Shown here in pieces: positions 4,744-12,745 of a stretch of DNA of 13,180 nucleotides; the stretch's first letter is position 1, and each line of letters begins with the position of its first letter. The notes beneath the pieces were generated by a model. It saw only the letters and a list, made by a program, of their open reading frames with translations. It was not told the DNA's origin and did not search any database. Made by a program: the position numbers and the translations under genes. The DNA comes from Actinomycetes bacterium (GTDB taxonomy: Bacteria; Actinomycetota; Coriobacteriia; Coriobacteriales; Eggerthellaceae). The stretch covers positions 1-13,180 of the forward strand of contig JAEWYG010000005.1 in the NCBI GenBank assembly GCA_023395755.1, given 5' to 3'.

Positions 4744-7695
4744 ATGTCTTATAGAATAGAAACAGTTGATAACGCAACTTCTGCTTTGGAAGTTGCTTCC
4801 CGTGAGGTTGCCGAACGTGTGAGCGTAGGAGAAACCCCGGTTATTTTGACGCCGACTCCCGGCGCGGCCGCCCGTGTTCGTTGTATGCTGCCCCAAGGCT
4901 CCCTTGCGCTTGGTGTGCGAGTTGAAACGCTTTCCTCGTGGGTGGAGGATCGTTGGGAATTGTTTGGCGATGGAAGGCGTGTGGTATTGCCGGTTGAGCG
5001 TACGCTGCTGGTGCGTCGTGCGCTAGCGGGCGATGATAGTACGCCGACCGGTAAAGGTGATGGCAGGCACCTTGTAGTCACGCCTGGCACGGTAGATTTG
5101 GTGGCGTCGCTTGCGCGCGATGCTTTACCTTTTTTTGTGGGCGACGCGGCGCTGTCGTGCAGGAAGGGGCTGAGCGTTGGAGAACAAGCAACCGTTTCGG
5201 CGTTGATACGCTATGCGGATGCGCTTCGTTTACGAGGGCAGTGTGAGTTGTCGGAGGTGGCTTATCTTCTTCCGGATTTGCTTGCTACGGTGCCCACTTT
5301 GGTGGTGCTGGGTTTTGATGATATAGATTGCGCGTTTAAACACTTGCTCGATAAGTTGTCACTGCGTACAGAGGTGGTACGCGTTGATGACGGTTGCCGT
5401 GTGGCCGACGATGGTGATCGTGCGTTGGAGCTACGTGCCCTGCTCGATAGCCTCTTTTCTGCAAGAGCAGGCAATGCTCTTGAGCCTACGGGGGCTGTGC
5501 GATTCTTGTTGCCAGCTGGTCGCTATGCTGCTCCTGTATTGGTGGCTCGTGCGGCGGCTGAGGCGGCGTTGTTCGAGCGTGAGAATGCGGCTTCGAGTGG
5601 TACGACAGCGCTTCCCGTGTGTGTGGTGAGCTGCAATCCGGCGACAGCGTTTAACCAGATGATGGATTTTTTGGCTCGTCGTGGTGTGTCTTCAGCTGTT
5701 TCGGATCGAATTACGTTTGCGGAAACCGATTTCGGGCGCGCGTTCTTGGCGCTGGTAAATTTTGTCTATGTGCCCGAATACGCTGTCTCTCAGGTTTCCG
5801 ACTTTGTTCTCAGCTCGTTTTCGGGAGTATCTCAGCGAGAGGCTTATGCTCTCGATGCTGTCTGGCGGGGTAGTCGAACGGTCAATCGGTCGCGCATTGT
5901 TTCTGATTTGGCTGAGGCGAGCGAGGTGGCGTGCGAGGTTCTTGCAGCGTTTGCTCGAGGTGATAGCGACGAAGCATTGTCGGTGTTTGAAGCGCGCTTG
6001 CGTCGTAGAAGCGATTTGGATGCGGCGTACCGAGCTGAGCAGCTAACAGCTATTGGTGTAGCGCGTCGTTTTGTGCAGGCCTGTGATGCCTTAGACCTAC
6101 CAATAACACGTGTTATTTCCCTGCTGGAACGGGTTGTGGTTGCGAAAGGTGCGCGCGGGAATGCCGATCAGTCTTTGTCGATTTCGGAAGATGCTCTTAC
6201 GTGCGGAATTGATACGAACAATTGCCAACCCGATGTTTTGTTTTTATCCCTCTCGGAAGCCGCCGAACGGGCGAGTTGTTCGTGCTCGACGCTAATTCTT
6301 TGCGACTTGTCGTCTGCTGCCTATCCAGTACGTCTGGCTGAAGATGGTGCTACCTTGCTGCTGGAGAAGTTGGGGCTAGGCTGTGCTACTGACGCCCTTA
6401 CTGCGACACGTCGGCGGTTCTTTCGTACCCTTGCGACCGCACGTGATATGGTAGTGTGCGAACGGCCGCTTAACACGGTCGATGCCGATGAAGCTTATCC
6501 GGCGGTTATGTATGAGGAATTGCTGGACTGTTACCGTTCCGATTCTCAGCACAACGAGGCCGTGGATCGTGCGACGGGGCTTCCAAAGGTGCTTGTTCCT
6601 TTTGCAAACACAGCAGGTGAAGATAACCTTCAGGGTAACTTGACACTGGACGACCGGACAGATGACGTTGTTTTGTGGGATGTACCTGTAAGTGGGCAGG
6701 TATCAGCGGAGGGTCGCAAACTCGTTGTGCTACCGCGCTTTACGCGGGAGGGCGGTGATGCGCCGTTGGCGCTGTCGCCCTCTGCTGTTGAGAGTTATTT
6801 GGAATGCCCCTGTAAGTGGTTTTCGCTTCGTCGTTTGCGTTTGTCTGAGCCCGATGCGGGTTTTGGACCTATGGAAATGGGAAGCTTTTCGCATGGGGTA
6901 TTGAAAAGCTTCTACGAGCATTTCGCTGAACAGGGACAAGCGAAAGTTACGGATGAAAATCTTGTTCAAGCTCGCGTGCTGTTGCATGAGATATTTAATC
7001 GTCACCTAGCTTTTCAGCCTGAATTGCCGCAACGACGAAACCCCTTGGTTCCGCTGACAGCTTTTGAGCAAACGGAAGTGCACGCATTGGAACGCAAACT
7101 TGTGGGTTATCTTGATCGCGAAGTTACCTTGCTACCTGGCTTCATGCCGACGTACTTCGAGTACAATTTTGGTTCAGCAAATTTGTTTGAGTATGCAGGG
7201 TGCGCTTTGCGCGGCAGTATCGACCGCGTCGACGTAAACGAGCTGGGGCAGGCGGTTGTTATCGATTATAAAGGTTCACTTACCGGTGATTATGTGTTAG
7301 CCTCAGCCTCGCCCGCGGCTCAGGCTAAGGGGATAATGCTTCCTCATAAGGTGCAGACACTAATGTATGCCCAGGTGGTACGTCGCGTATTAGGTTTAGA
7401 GGTTGTAGGTGCATTGTATGTTTCCTATGGTCGGGATGGGCGGATTTCCGGTGCATTTGATCGTACCGTGTTGGGCGATGACGCTTTGCCTGGCATTGAA
7501 GTGAACGATTGCGGCGTGCCGGGACCGGCGGCGCAGGCACTTGGTGTTACTGCGTTTTCGGAGTTGGTTGATACTGTCGAAGCGGGTATTGCTGACGCGA
7601 TTGAGAGTATGGCTCAGGGTCTTATCGCGCCTGACCCGCGTGGAGACGACCCCTGTGGGTACTGCCCCGTACTGGCGTGCGAAAGAAGGCGGTAA
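4744..7695 (+). CDS. addB: AddB/RexB-type subunit of ATP-dependent exonuclease (PD-(D/E)XK nuclease, Fe-S)
   Basis: AddB partners AddA in the cytoplasmic helicase-nuclease that resects double-strand breaks and hands single-stranded DNA to RecA. The product is 983 residues, shorter than Bacillus AddB (about 1166). The C-terminal nuclease is clear: GSFSHG (H717), GSIDRVD (D827), VIDYKGS (D841, K843) and QTLMY (Q871, Y875). Cysteines that would hold the 4Fe-4S cluster bracket it: LECPCKW at 687-692, probably C688, and CGYCPVLAC at 971-979. The inactive helicase-like part fills the first two thirds. Where many AddB proteins have a P loop near the N-terminus, this one reads VILTPTPGAAARV, with no GKT. 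The start has a TACAAT box 6 bases upstream and no Shine-Dalgarno, so it appears leaderless. addA follows after 3 bases. Confidence 0.9.
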   Translation: MSYRIETVDNATSALEVASREVAERVSVGETPVILTPTPGAAARVRCMLPQGSLALGVRVETLSSWVEDRWELFGDGRRVVLPVERTLLVRRALAGDDSTPTGKGDGRHLVVTPGTVDLVASLARDALPFFVGDAALSCRKGLSVGEQATVSALIRYADALRLRGQCELSEVAYLLPDLLATVPTLVVLGFDDIDCAFKHLLDKLSLRTEVVRVDDGCRVADDGDRALELRALLDSLFSARAGNALEPTGAVRFLLPAGRYAAPVLVARAAAEAALFERENAASSGTTALPVCVVSCNPATAFNQMMDFLARRGVSSAVSDRITFAETDFGRAFLALVNFVYVPEYAVSQVSDFVLSSFSGVSQREAYALDAVWRGSRTVNRSRIVSDLAEASEVACEVLAAFARGDSDEALSVFEARLRRRSDLDAAYRAEQLTAIGVARRFVQACDALDLPITRVISLLERVVVAKGARGNADQSLSISEDALTCGIDTNNCQPDVLFLSLSEAAERASCSCSTLILCDLSSAAYPVRLAEDGATLLLEKLGLGCATDALTATRRRFFRTLATARDMVVCERPLNTVDADEAYPAVMYEELLDCYRSDSQHNEAVDRATGLPKVLVPFANTAGEDNLQGNLTLDDRTDDVVLWDVPVSGQVSAEGRKLVVLPRFTREGGDAPLALSPSAVESYLECPCKWFSLRRLRLSEPDAGFGPMEMGSFSHGVLKSFYEHFAEQGQAKVTDENLVQARVLLHEIFNRHLAFQPELPQRRNPLVPLTAFEQTEVHALERKLVGYLDREVTLLPGFMPTYFEYNFGSANLFEYAGCALRGSIDRVDVNELGQAVVIDYKGSLTGDYVLASASPAAQAKGIMLPHKVQTLMYAQVVRRVLGLEVVGALYVSYGRDGRISGAFDRTVLGDDALPGIEVNDCGVPGPAAQALGVTAFSELVDTVEAGIADAIESMAQGLIAPDPRGDDPCGYCPVLACERRR

Positions 7696-7698
7696 TCT

Positions 7699-10600
7699 AT
7701 GAATCTCGATTCTTGCACGCCAGGCCAACGTGCCAGCATTGAGTGTGTGGATGGTCCGCTGCTCGTATCTGCAGGTGCTGGTTCAGGCAAGACTTTTACG
7801 CTCACGCAACGTATCGCTTATGCGTTGCTGCCCGAGAGTGGACCTGCCGCTTCTGGCATTGATGAGATACTGGCCATTACGTTTACCGAAAAAGCGGCTG
7901 CTGAAATTAAAGCCCGCGTCAAGCGCACGCTACGTGCTGAGGGGTTAGGCGACGAGGCGCTGAAGGTGGACGGTGCCTGGATATCAACTATTCATGGAAT
8001 GTGCGCGCGCATTCTGCGTACTCATGCGTTGGAATTGGGGATAGATCCGGCTTTTGGCATTGTGAGTGATGCCGAGCGAGCCGATTTGGTGGCGGCTGCA
8101 ATTAATGAGGCTCTAGGGCGTGATAATGATATTATCGAGCGTGGATCGTATGCGGCTCTATTCGACGAGTTTCCGGCACGTTCTGCGCTCCCCTCAGCGC
8201 CATCGATAGCTGCGATGTTGCAGACTTTGTTAGACAAGGCGGTTGGGCTGAGAGGTGGATTGGATGCCCTCGACTTCGGGCCACCTCCTTCATCTCCTTG
8301 TGCGCTTGCGCGCGATTTACTAAAGGCATACGAAGAAGTATTGCCCGCATTGGAACAGGGTGGGAAAAGCGCCGCTGCCGAGAGGACTCGCGCGCAGACT
8401 GTCGATGCTGTTGAGATGTTAAACGATTATCTCGGAGGGTTGAATGCCTCTGGGCAGGAGGGCGTAGGTGCCGAAGAGGCTTTGGATATTCGTGGGCTTG
8501 CTGCGGTGGTGGACCACTGTGTGTTTTTGCCTAAGACGTTCGGAAGCGCCGATGTAAAGACCCAGGTTGCAGCTTATCAAGAAGTGCATGCACATGTGTG
8601 TCGCGAGATAGCCCTATATTTGGCGTGGCCGCGTACTGCCGAACTGTTATCGTTGGCGCGCACCGTGTCGCATCTTTATGAAGCGAAGAAGCGCGCCGTG
8701 TACAAGCTGGATAACGATGACTTGCTGGTAAAGACGCTTGCTGCTTTCGAGGAGTGTGAAGACGTGGCGCGCCGCTACGAACATCGCTTCAAATTGGTTA
8801 TGGTTGATGAGTTTCAAGATACAAGCCAGTTGCAGATAGATCTGATTACGCACTTGGCGGGAGAGAACCGTGCACGCTTGTGTACGGTAGGTGACGCACA
8901 GCAGTCAATTTATCGCTTTCGCGGTGCCGACGTGAATGTTTATGAGGCGCATAAGGTTGCCATGCGTACGCAGGAGACGCCTGCACTATACGTCGAACTT
9001 ACTAAGAACTTCCGTAGCCATGCAGACGTGCTGTCGTTTGTCGATCGTGTGTTTGAACAACCTTCTGTGTTTGGCGCTAATTTCATGTCGTTAACTCCCC
9101 ACGAAAGTCGTGTGTCAACCTACCGCGGGACAGGGCCTCGTATCGACCTTGTGCTAGCAACGCTCCCTTCCGGACGTAATGCTGGCGTAGGCATAGACGA
9201 TGCGAAACGTACCTGCGCGCGCGCCATCGCTCAGCGGTTTGCTGCTTTGCGCACCCAGGGCCACGCGCCTCGCGATATGGTGGTGCTGTTGGGTAAGATG
9301 TCGCGTGCTGAAGTGTATGCTCAGGCGCTGCGAGATGAGGGTTTTGAATGTGCTGTGACAGGTGGGTCTCTCTTTGCGTCGGCGCCCGAGGTACGCGTGG
9401 TGGCTCGTCTTGCAGAGGCTTTGGCGAACCCTACCAATACGGCAGCTCTCTTTGAAGTGCTTACGAGCGATCTTGTACGGGTTTCTGCCGATGATCTGTT
9501 AGAGCTTGCCACCGAGGTGGATGCTGAGACAGGAGAGATGCGTCGGCGCGATCTTGATCGGGGCTTTGCGCGACTTATCGACCGGGTAGACGATCTTCCT
9601 CCTCGTCTGGCACATGTTGTAAGCTTATTGACGCGTTCCCAATGCTATGCGCGTACACACCGTCTCTCTCAAGCGGTGCAGTATGTTGTTACGTGGTCGG
9701 GGTGGATGGCTCGTTTACAGAATGAAGGCGCTGCGGGGCTTGCGGTGGCGGCCAATGTGTTGAAAGCCATACGCCTTATCGAGCAGTTGGAAAGTGAGCA
9801 ACATCTTGGGTTGGCAAGCGCTGCACGCGCATTCTCAAATGAGCTTGCAGCTGGATTGAAGGAGGCACCGGGTGCGCTCTCGGGCGCGGGTGGCGATGTG
9901 GTAAAAATCATGACAATCCACGCGTCAAAGGGTCTGGAGTTTCCCATTGTCGCTTTGGCAGATTTCGCTTCTCCTGCCATGGCACCGGGTAAATTGGTTG
10001 CAGAAACAGTAGGAACTACCGCTCGGGCATCACTTATGGCGGGCGGTTCGCTGGACGCATTTCCTAATGTTGTGAAACGCCTTATGAGTGCGTCTTGCAA
10101 CGAGGAGGATTCTGACGTGGTTGCTGCGCGTCATTTGCTGGAAGAAGGCGGCCCCACTTGTGACCGACGTGGCGTGGCATGCTGTAGTCAGGATGCGTAT
10201 AGAAGGGCATTGCGTGAACGCGCGTCTGCCGAAGAGCTGGCCGAAGCGCGTCGTAAGCTGTATGTTGGATTGACGCGAGCGAGCGAGGCGTTGATTGTTG
10301 CCATGGACGCCAAAGCACCCTCAGCAGGCAAGTTGCCTACTTATTTACCATTGGTGGATGATATACGAAGTGCACTGTGTGGTTTATCTGATTTCCCTGA
10401 AGCTCGTGCTTTGTTGGAATTCGGCGGGAGCAAACCTGCGTGCTTCGAGCGCATTTTTGTGCAGGAAGAAGGCGTTCAGGATGAAGATGGTGTAATGCTT
10501 TCCTCCCCCGGCTTACCTAATTCCGTTCGTTTTATTGTGCCACAGAGGACGGATTGTTCGCCTTTGCCACGATACCCTTGGAACTCTCTGCGAGAGAAAG

Positions 10601-11331
10601 TTTTCTCGTACACCTCGATCGCTCCCTCTTCTGGACAAGAGGAGCGGACTCCAGATTTTAGTGCGACGGTAAACGAGGTGCGTGATGTTGCATCGGTTTT
10701 CGTGGACGACTTACCGCTTGTGATATCTGAAAGAGAGGGTGAGGCTGTTAACCTGCGCGTTGATGCAGATAAGGCGACTGGTTTGGGAAGTGCTTTTCAT
10801 CGTGCTGCTCAGTATGCTATTGAGGTGGGGCATGTGCCTGATGCCACGCGTATTTCGGCGCTGGCCGACGCACTGGGTCTTTCAGATTCTCAGCGCCAAC
10901 GGTTTATAGTAGCCTGCGAGCGTTGGTTTTCTAGCACCATTTATGCCGATATTCTTACTTGGCCGCTGCGCCGTGCTGAGGTGCCGTTCTTTGTTCCGCT
11001 TGCTGATGAGTTTATGGAGGGGGAGATCGACCTATTGTGCACGGATGGCCCAGAGAACAGTGGTCGTGCACTGATTGTCGATTATAAGACAGGCGGCACT
11101 CAGGAAGAGTACTTCGACGATCTTTATACGAAGCATCTTCTACAGGCTCAATGCTATGCCTATGCTTTGTTGTCACAAGGTTTCGATGAGGTTGAACTAC
11201 GCTTTGTGCGTGTCGAACAGATGCAGCAAGGAGGTCTTGAACCTCAAGTAGTGACCTATCGTTTTACTGCTGCCGATTGCGGGGAGTTGCAGCAATGTAT
11301 CTCAATGATTCGGCGAACGTCTCGTTCTTAA
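7699..11331 (+). CDS. addA: AddA-type ATP-dependent helicase/nuclease subunit
   Basis: This is a UvrD-like SF1A helicase fused to a C-terminal nuclease, the motor subunit of AddAB. It has 1210 residues, close to the usual AddA length. Helicase motifs occur in order: Q motif TPGQ (7-10), Walker A SAGAGSGKT (24-32), a TIHGMCARIL motif, Walker B VDEFQD (369-374), VGDAQQSIYRFRG (397-409), TKNFRS (435-440), MTIHASKGLEF (738-748) and RRKLYVGLTRA (851-861). The nuclease domain shows GSAFH (H1034), GEIDLL (D1111), VDYKTG (D1128, K1130) and QAQCY (Q1149, Y1153), so both activities look intact. The ATG lies 3 bases after the addB stop with AAGGCGG inside the addB end as ribosome-binding site, so the two are co-transcribed and probably coupled. 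Only this subunit has a Walker A, which argues for AddAB rather than mycobacterial AdnAB. Confidence 0.95.
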   Translation: MNLDSCTPGQRASIECVDGPLLVSAGAGSGKTFTLTQRIAYALLPESGPAASGIDEILAITFTEKAAAEIKARVKRTLRAEGLGDEALKVDGAWISTIHGMCARILRTHALELGIDPAFGIVSDAERADLVAAAINEALGRDNDIIERGSYAALFDEFPARSALPSAPSIAAMLQTLLDKAVGLRGGLDALDFGPPPSSPCALARDLLKAYEEVLPALEQGGKSAAAERTRAQTVDAVEMLNDYLGGLNASGQEGVGAEEALDIRGLAAVVDHCVFLPKTFGSADVKTQVAAYQEVHAHVCREIALYLAWPRTAELLSLARTVSHLYEAKKRAVYKLDNDDLLVKTLAAFEECEDVARRYEHRFKLVMVDEFQDTSQLQIDLITHLAGENRARLCTVGDAQQSIYRFRGADVNVYEAHKVAMRTQETPALYVELTKNFRSHADVLSFVDRVFEQPSVFGANFMSLTPHESRVSTYRGTGPRIDLVLATLPSGRNAGVGIDDAKRTCARAIAQRFAALRTQGHAPRDMVVLLGKMSRAEVYAQALRDEGFECAVTGGSLFASAPEVRVVARLAEALANPTNTAALFEVLTSDLVRVSADDLLELATEVDAETGEMRRRDLDRGFARLIDRVDDLPPRLAHVVSLLTRSQCYARTHRLSQAVQYVVTWSGWMARLQNEGAAGLAVAANVLKAIRLIEQLESEQHLGLASAARAFSNELAAGLKEAPGALSGAGGDVVKIMTIHASKGLEFPIVALADFASPAMAPGKLVAETVGTTARASLMAGGSLDAFPNVVKRLMSASCNEEDSDVVAARHLLEEGGPTCDRRGVACCSQDAYRRALRERASAEELAEARRKLYVGLTRASEALIVAMDAKAPSAGKLPTYLPLVDDIRSALCGLSDFPEARALLEFGGSKPACFERIFVQEEGVQDEDGVMLSSPGLPNSVRFIVPQRTDCSPLPRYPWNSLREKVFSYTSIAPSSGQEERTPDFSATVNEVRDVASVFVDDLPLVISEREGEAVNLRVDADKATGLGSAFHRAAQYAIEVGHVPDATRISALADALGLSDSQRQRFIVACERWFSSTIYADILTWPLRRAEVPFFVPLADEFMEGEIDLLCTDGPENSGRALIVDYKTGGTQEEYFDDLYTKHLLQAQCYAYALLSQGFDEVELRFVRVEQMQQGGLEPQVVTYRFTAADCGELQQCISMIRRTSRS

Positions 11332-11350
11332 AGGGAGCATAATCCTTATT

Positions 11351-11378
11351 TTCTATGTAATATTATGGTTACATAGAA
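11351..11378. repeat. Perfect 10-bp inverted repeat after addA
   Basis: TTCTATGTAA (11351-11360) and TTACATAGAA (11369-11378) are exact complements around an 8-base spacer TATTATGG. The dyad lies 20 bases after the addA stop. There is no T run after it, so it is a weak terminator at best. It could be a binding site for a dimeric regulator or an mRNA 3'-end stabilising hairpin. Confidence 0.6.
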
Positions 11379-11494
11379 TTACGTTCTGAACTGCAAAATA
11401 ACAGTAATAAGGTAAACCTTAAATTATGAAATAAAATAATCAACAATTCACGACTAAAAATAGCTAATTTCGTTTGTTACTATGATTATCACCT

Positions 11495-11553
11495 AAGGGG
11501 CGGGCGAATATGAGGAAACGCGAGGCCCGCGGCAGAGGAGTCCGCCCCTTTTT
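11495..11553 (+). terminator. GC-rich terminator-like structured element between addA and the glycosyltransferase
   Basis: GGGGCGG (11497-11503) pairs with CCGCCCC (11542-11548) and is followed by five T (11549-11553), the form of an intrinsic terminator for transcripts coming from addA. The 38-base enclosed part is large for a plain terminator. A competing 6-bp stem is possible: GCGGGC (11500-11505) with GCCCGC (11525-11530). An outer 8-bp repeat, CACCTAAG (11490-11497) and CTTAGGTG (11560-11567), encloses the whole. The element does not match any riboswitch or known small RNA that I can recall. Confidence 0.65.
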
Positions 11554-11569
11554 AAGTATCTTAGGTGGT

Positions 11570-12562
11570 CTACTTCCGATTGTATTCTCGGTATGCTTCG
11601 GTTACCTGTATCTCGTATTGCTTACGAGTGCCTTTCACTACTGTATCGAGAATCAGTCCGCAGGTGAAGGCTAAAAGCCCGATGAACACCAACGCTACTG
11701 CGAGAAGCGCGCTAGGCAGTTTCGGTACAAGGCCTGTGGCGGCGAACTCCCAAATTACGGGTATACCGGCAATAAGACCCAATACGCAGAATAAGAGTGC
11801 CACCCAGCTGAACAGAGCCAGCGGACGGTAGTCTTTAAACAGCGACATTATCATAAGCAGTACCTTACATCCGTCCGAGAACGTATCCAGCTTGCTCTCG
11901 CTGCCCTCAGGACGGTCGCGATAGTCGATAGCTACTTCGGCGATACGCCAGCGTTTGTCTACAGCGTGAATGGAAAGCTCGGTCTCTATCTCGAAGCCAG
12001 GGCTGAGTACCGGCATGGTCTTGGCAAATACGGCGTTGAAAGCGCGATAACCTGTCATAACATCTTTGAACTCGAATCCGTAGATCCACTTGATCAATAT
12101 ACGTACAAGGTCGTTGCCAAAGCCATGGAAGGCGCGGTCGTTTTCTTGCCCATAGGTGCCGTTGGAAAGGCGGTCGCCTACTGACATATCGGCTTCATCA
12201 GCTATGAGAGGAGCTAAAAGTTCGCGAGCGGCCTCTGCGGGGTAGGTGTCATCGCCGTCTACCATAACATAATAGTCGGCATCGATATCGCGCAGCATCT
12301 GGCGCACGACATTGCCTTTACCCTGACGTCGCTCAGTGCGTACCACAGCGCCATGCGCCCGAGCGATGCCTGCGGTGTCATCGGAGGAATTGTTGTCATA
12401 GACGTAGACAGTCGCGTTTGGTAACTCACGGCGGAAGTCGTCGACCACCTTGCCAATAGTTACCGCTTCGTTGTAGCAGGGAATAAGCACGGCTATGGTG
12501 CTTTGAATAGGCGTTGCCTCTGTGCGTGCGGCGCCTGCTGTCTCCGTCGTAGTTTCTTGCAC
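11570..12562 (-). CDS. Family 2 glycosyltransferase, polyprenyl/dolichol-phosphate sugar transferase-like
   Basis: The protein resembles the DPM1/GtrB group, which moves a sugar from a nucleotide donor to a polyprenyl phosphate at the inner membrane face. GT-A motifs are visible: VLIPCYNE (25-32), YDNNSSDDT (from 55), VDGDD (101-105, metal-binding DxD type), a VMTGYRAF segment and ETELSIHA, then the DYRDRPEGSESKL stretch typical of this group. Two C-terminal membrane helices follow (about 248-271 and 284-305), then a basic tail. I set the start at a GTG (12562 on this strand), giving 330 residues, because GAGGAGAG stands at ideal distance before it. The open frame runs 36 codons further to an ATG at 12670, but that extension is arginine-rich, unlike the family, and has no binding site. 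The sugar and final product (cell wall polymer, lipoglycan or protein glycosylation) are unknown. Confidence 0.9.
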   Translation of the reverse strand: MQETTTETAGAARTEATPIQSTIAVLIPCYNEAVTIGKVVDDFRRELPNATVYVYDNNSSDDTAGIARAHGAVVRTERRQGKGNVVRQMLRDIDADYYVMVDGDDTYPAEAARELLAPLIADEADMSVGDRLSNGTYGQENDRAFHGFGNDLVRILIKWIYGFEFKDVMTGYRAFNAVFAKTMPVLSPGFEIETELSIHAVDKRWRIAEVAIDYRDRPEGSESKLDTFSDGCKVLLMIMSLFKDYRPLALFSWVALLFCVLGLIAGIPVIWEFAATGLVPKLPSALLAVALVFIGLLAFTCGLILDTVVKGTRKQYEIQVTEAYREYNRK

Positions 12563-12590
12563 GTTCTCTCCTCGGTTTTCGGGTGGGACT

Positions 12591-12596
12591 ATCCTA
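12591..12596 (-). promoter_or_regulatory. Candidate -10 box for the glycosyltransferase
   Basis: On the - strand this reads TAGGAT, about 28 bases before the GTG start. A start point near 12584 would give a leader of about 20 bases containing the GAGGAG ribosome-binding site. The -35 position is not consensus. If right, the ATG at 12670 cannot be translated from this promoter, which supports the GTG start. Confidence 0.4.
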
Positions 12597-12708
12597 CCTG
12601 AAAGCCCGCCAGCGCGCCAGACGCATCGTATTCCTTTTGATCTTAGACAGCGTAATTGACCTGTTGCCAAGCGGTAAAGTACTCAGTAACAAGGCAGTAT
12701 GAGGTGAT

Positions 12709-12724
12709 GCTAAACTGCCGGCAG
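12709..12724 (+). promoter_or_regulatory. Extended -10 promoter and overlapping palindrome before the sensor-like gene
   Basis: TGCTAAACT (TGn plus TAAACT, 12709-12716 counting from the TG dinucleotide) has the form of an extended -10. It partly overlaps a perfect palindrome CTGCCGGCAG (12715-12724), placed where transcription would start. This layout would suit repression by a dimeric regulator. No experimental or family evidence supports a specific factor. Confidence 0.35.
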
Positions 12725-12745
12725 TTCTAGTGAAGTGAATGGGGG

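Larger units (their letters stand above)
11332..11569. other. AT-rich convergent intergenic spacer
   Basis: This 238-bp gap lies between the ends of addA (+) and the glycosyltransferase (-). From 11332 to about 11490 it is clearly more AT-rich than the flanking genes and holds a dyad (11351-11378). From 11490 it turns GC-rich and holds a terminator-like element. I see no convincing gene on either strand. Confidence 0.7.

Noticed and set aside
4744..11331. A new defence or two-gene nuclease-helicase system
   Set aside because: All helicase and nuclease motifs and the gene order match the known AddAB repair complex.
11351..11380. Possible dif (XerCD) site at the AT-rich dyad
   Set aside because: Only a few positions around TTATG resemble dif arms, the spacer is 8 rather than 6 bases, and no skew change from G-rich to C-rich occurs here.
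11510..11674. A 54-codon + strand frame with a hydrophobic middle starting inside the GC-rich element
   Set aside because: Most of it is antisense to the glycosyltransferase's C-terminal end, and reading the opposite strand of membrane-type codons gives hydrophobic residues by chance. The start has no clear ribosome-binding site.
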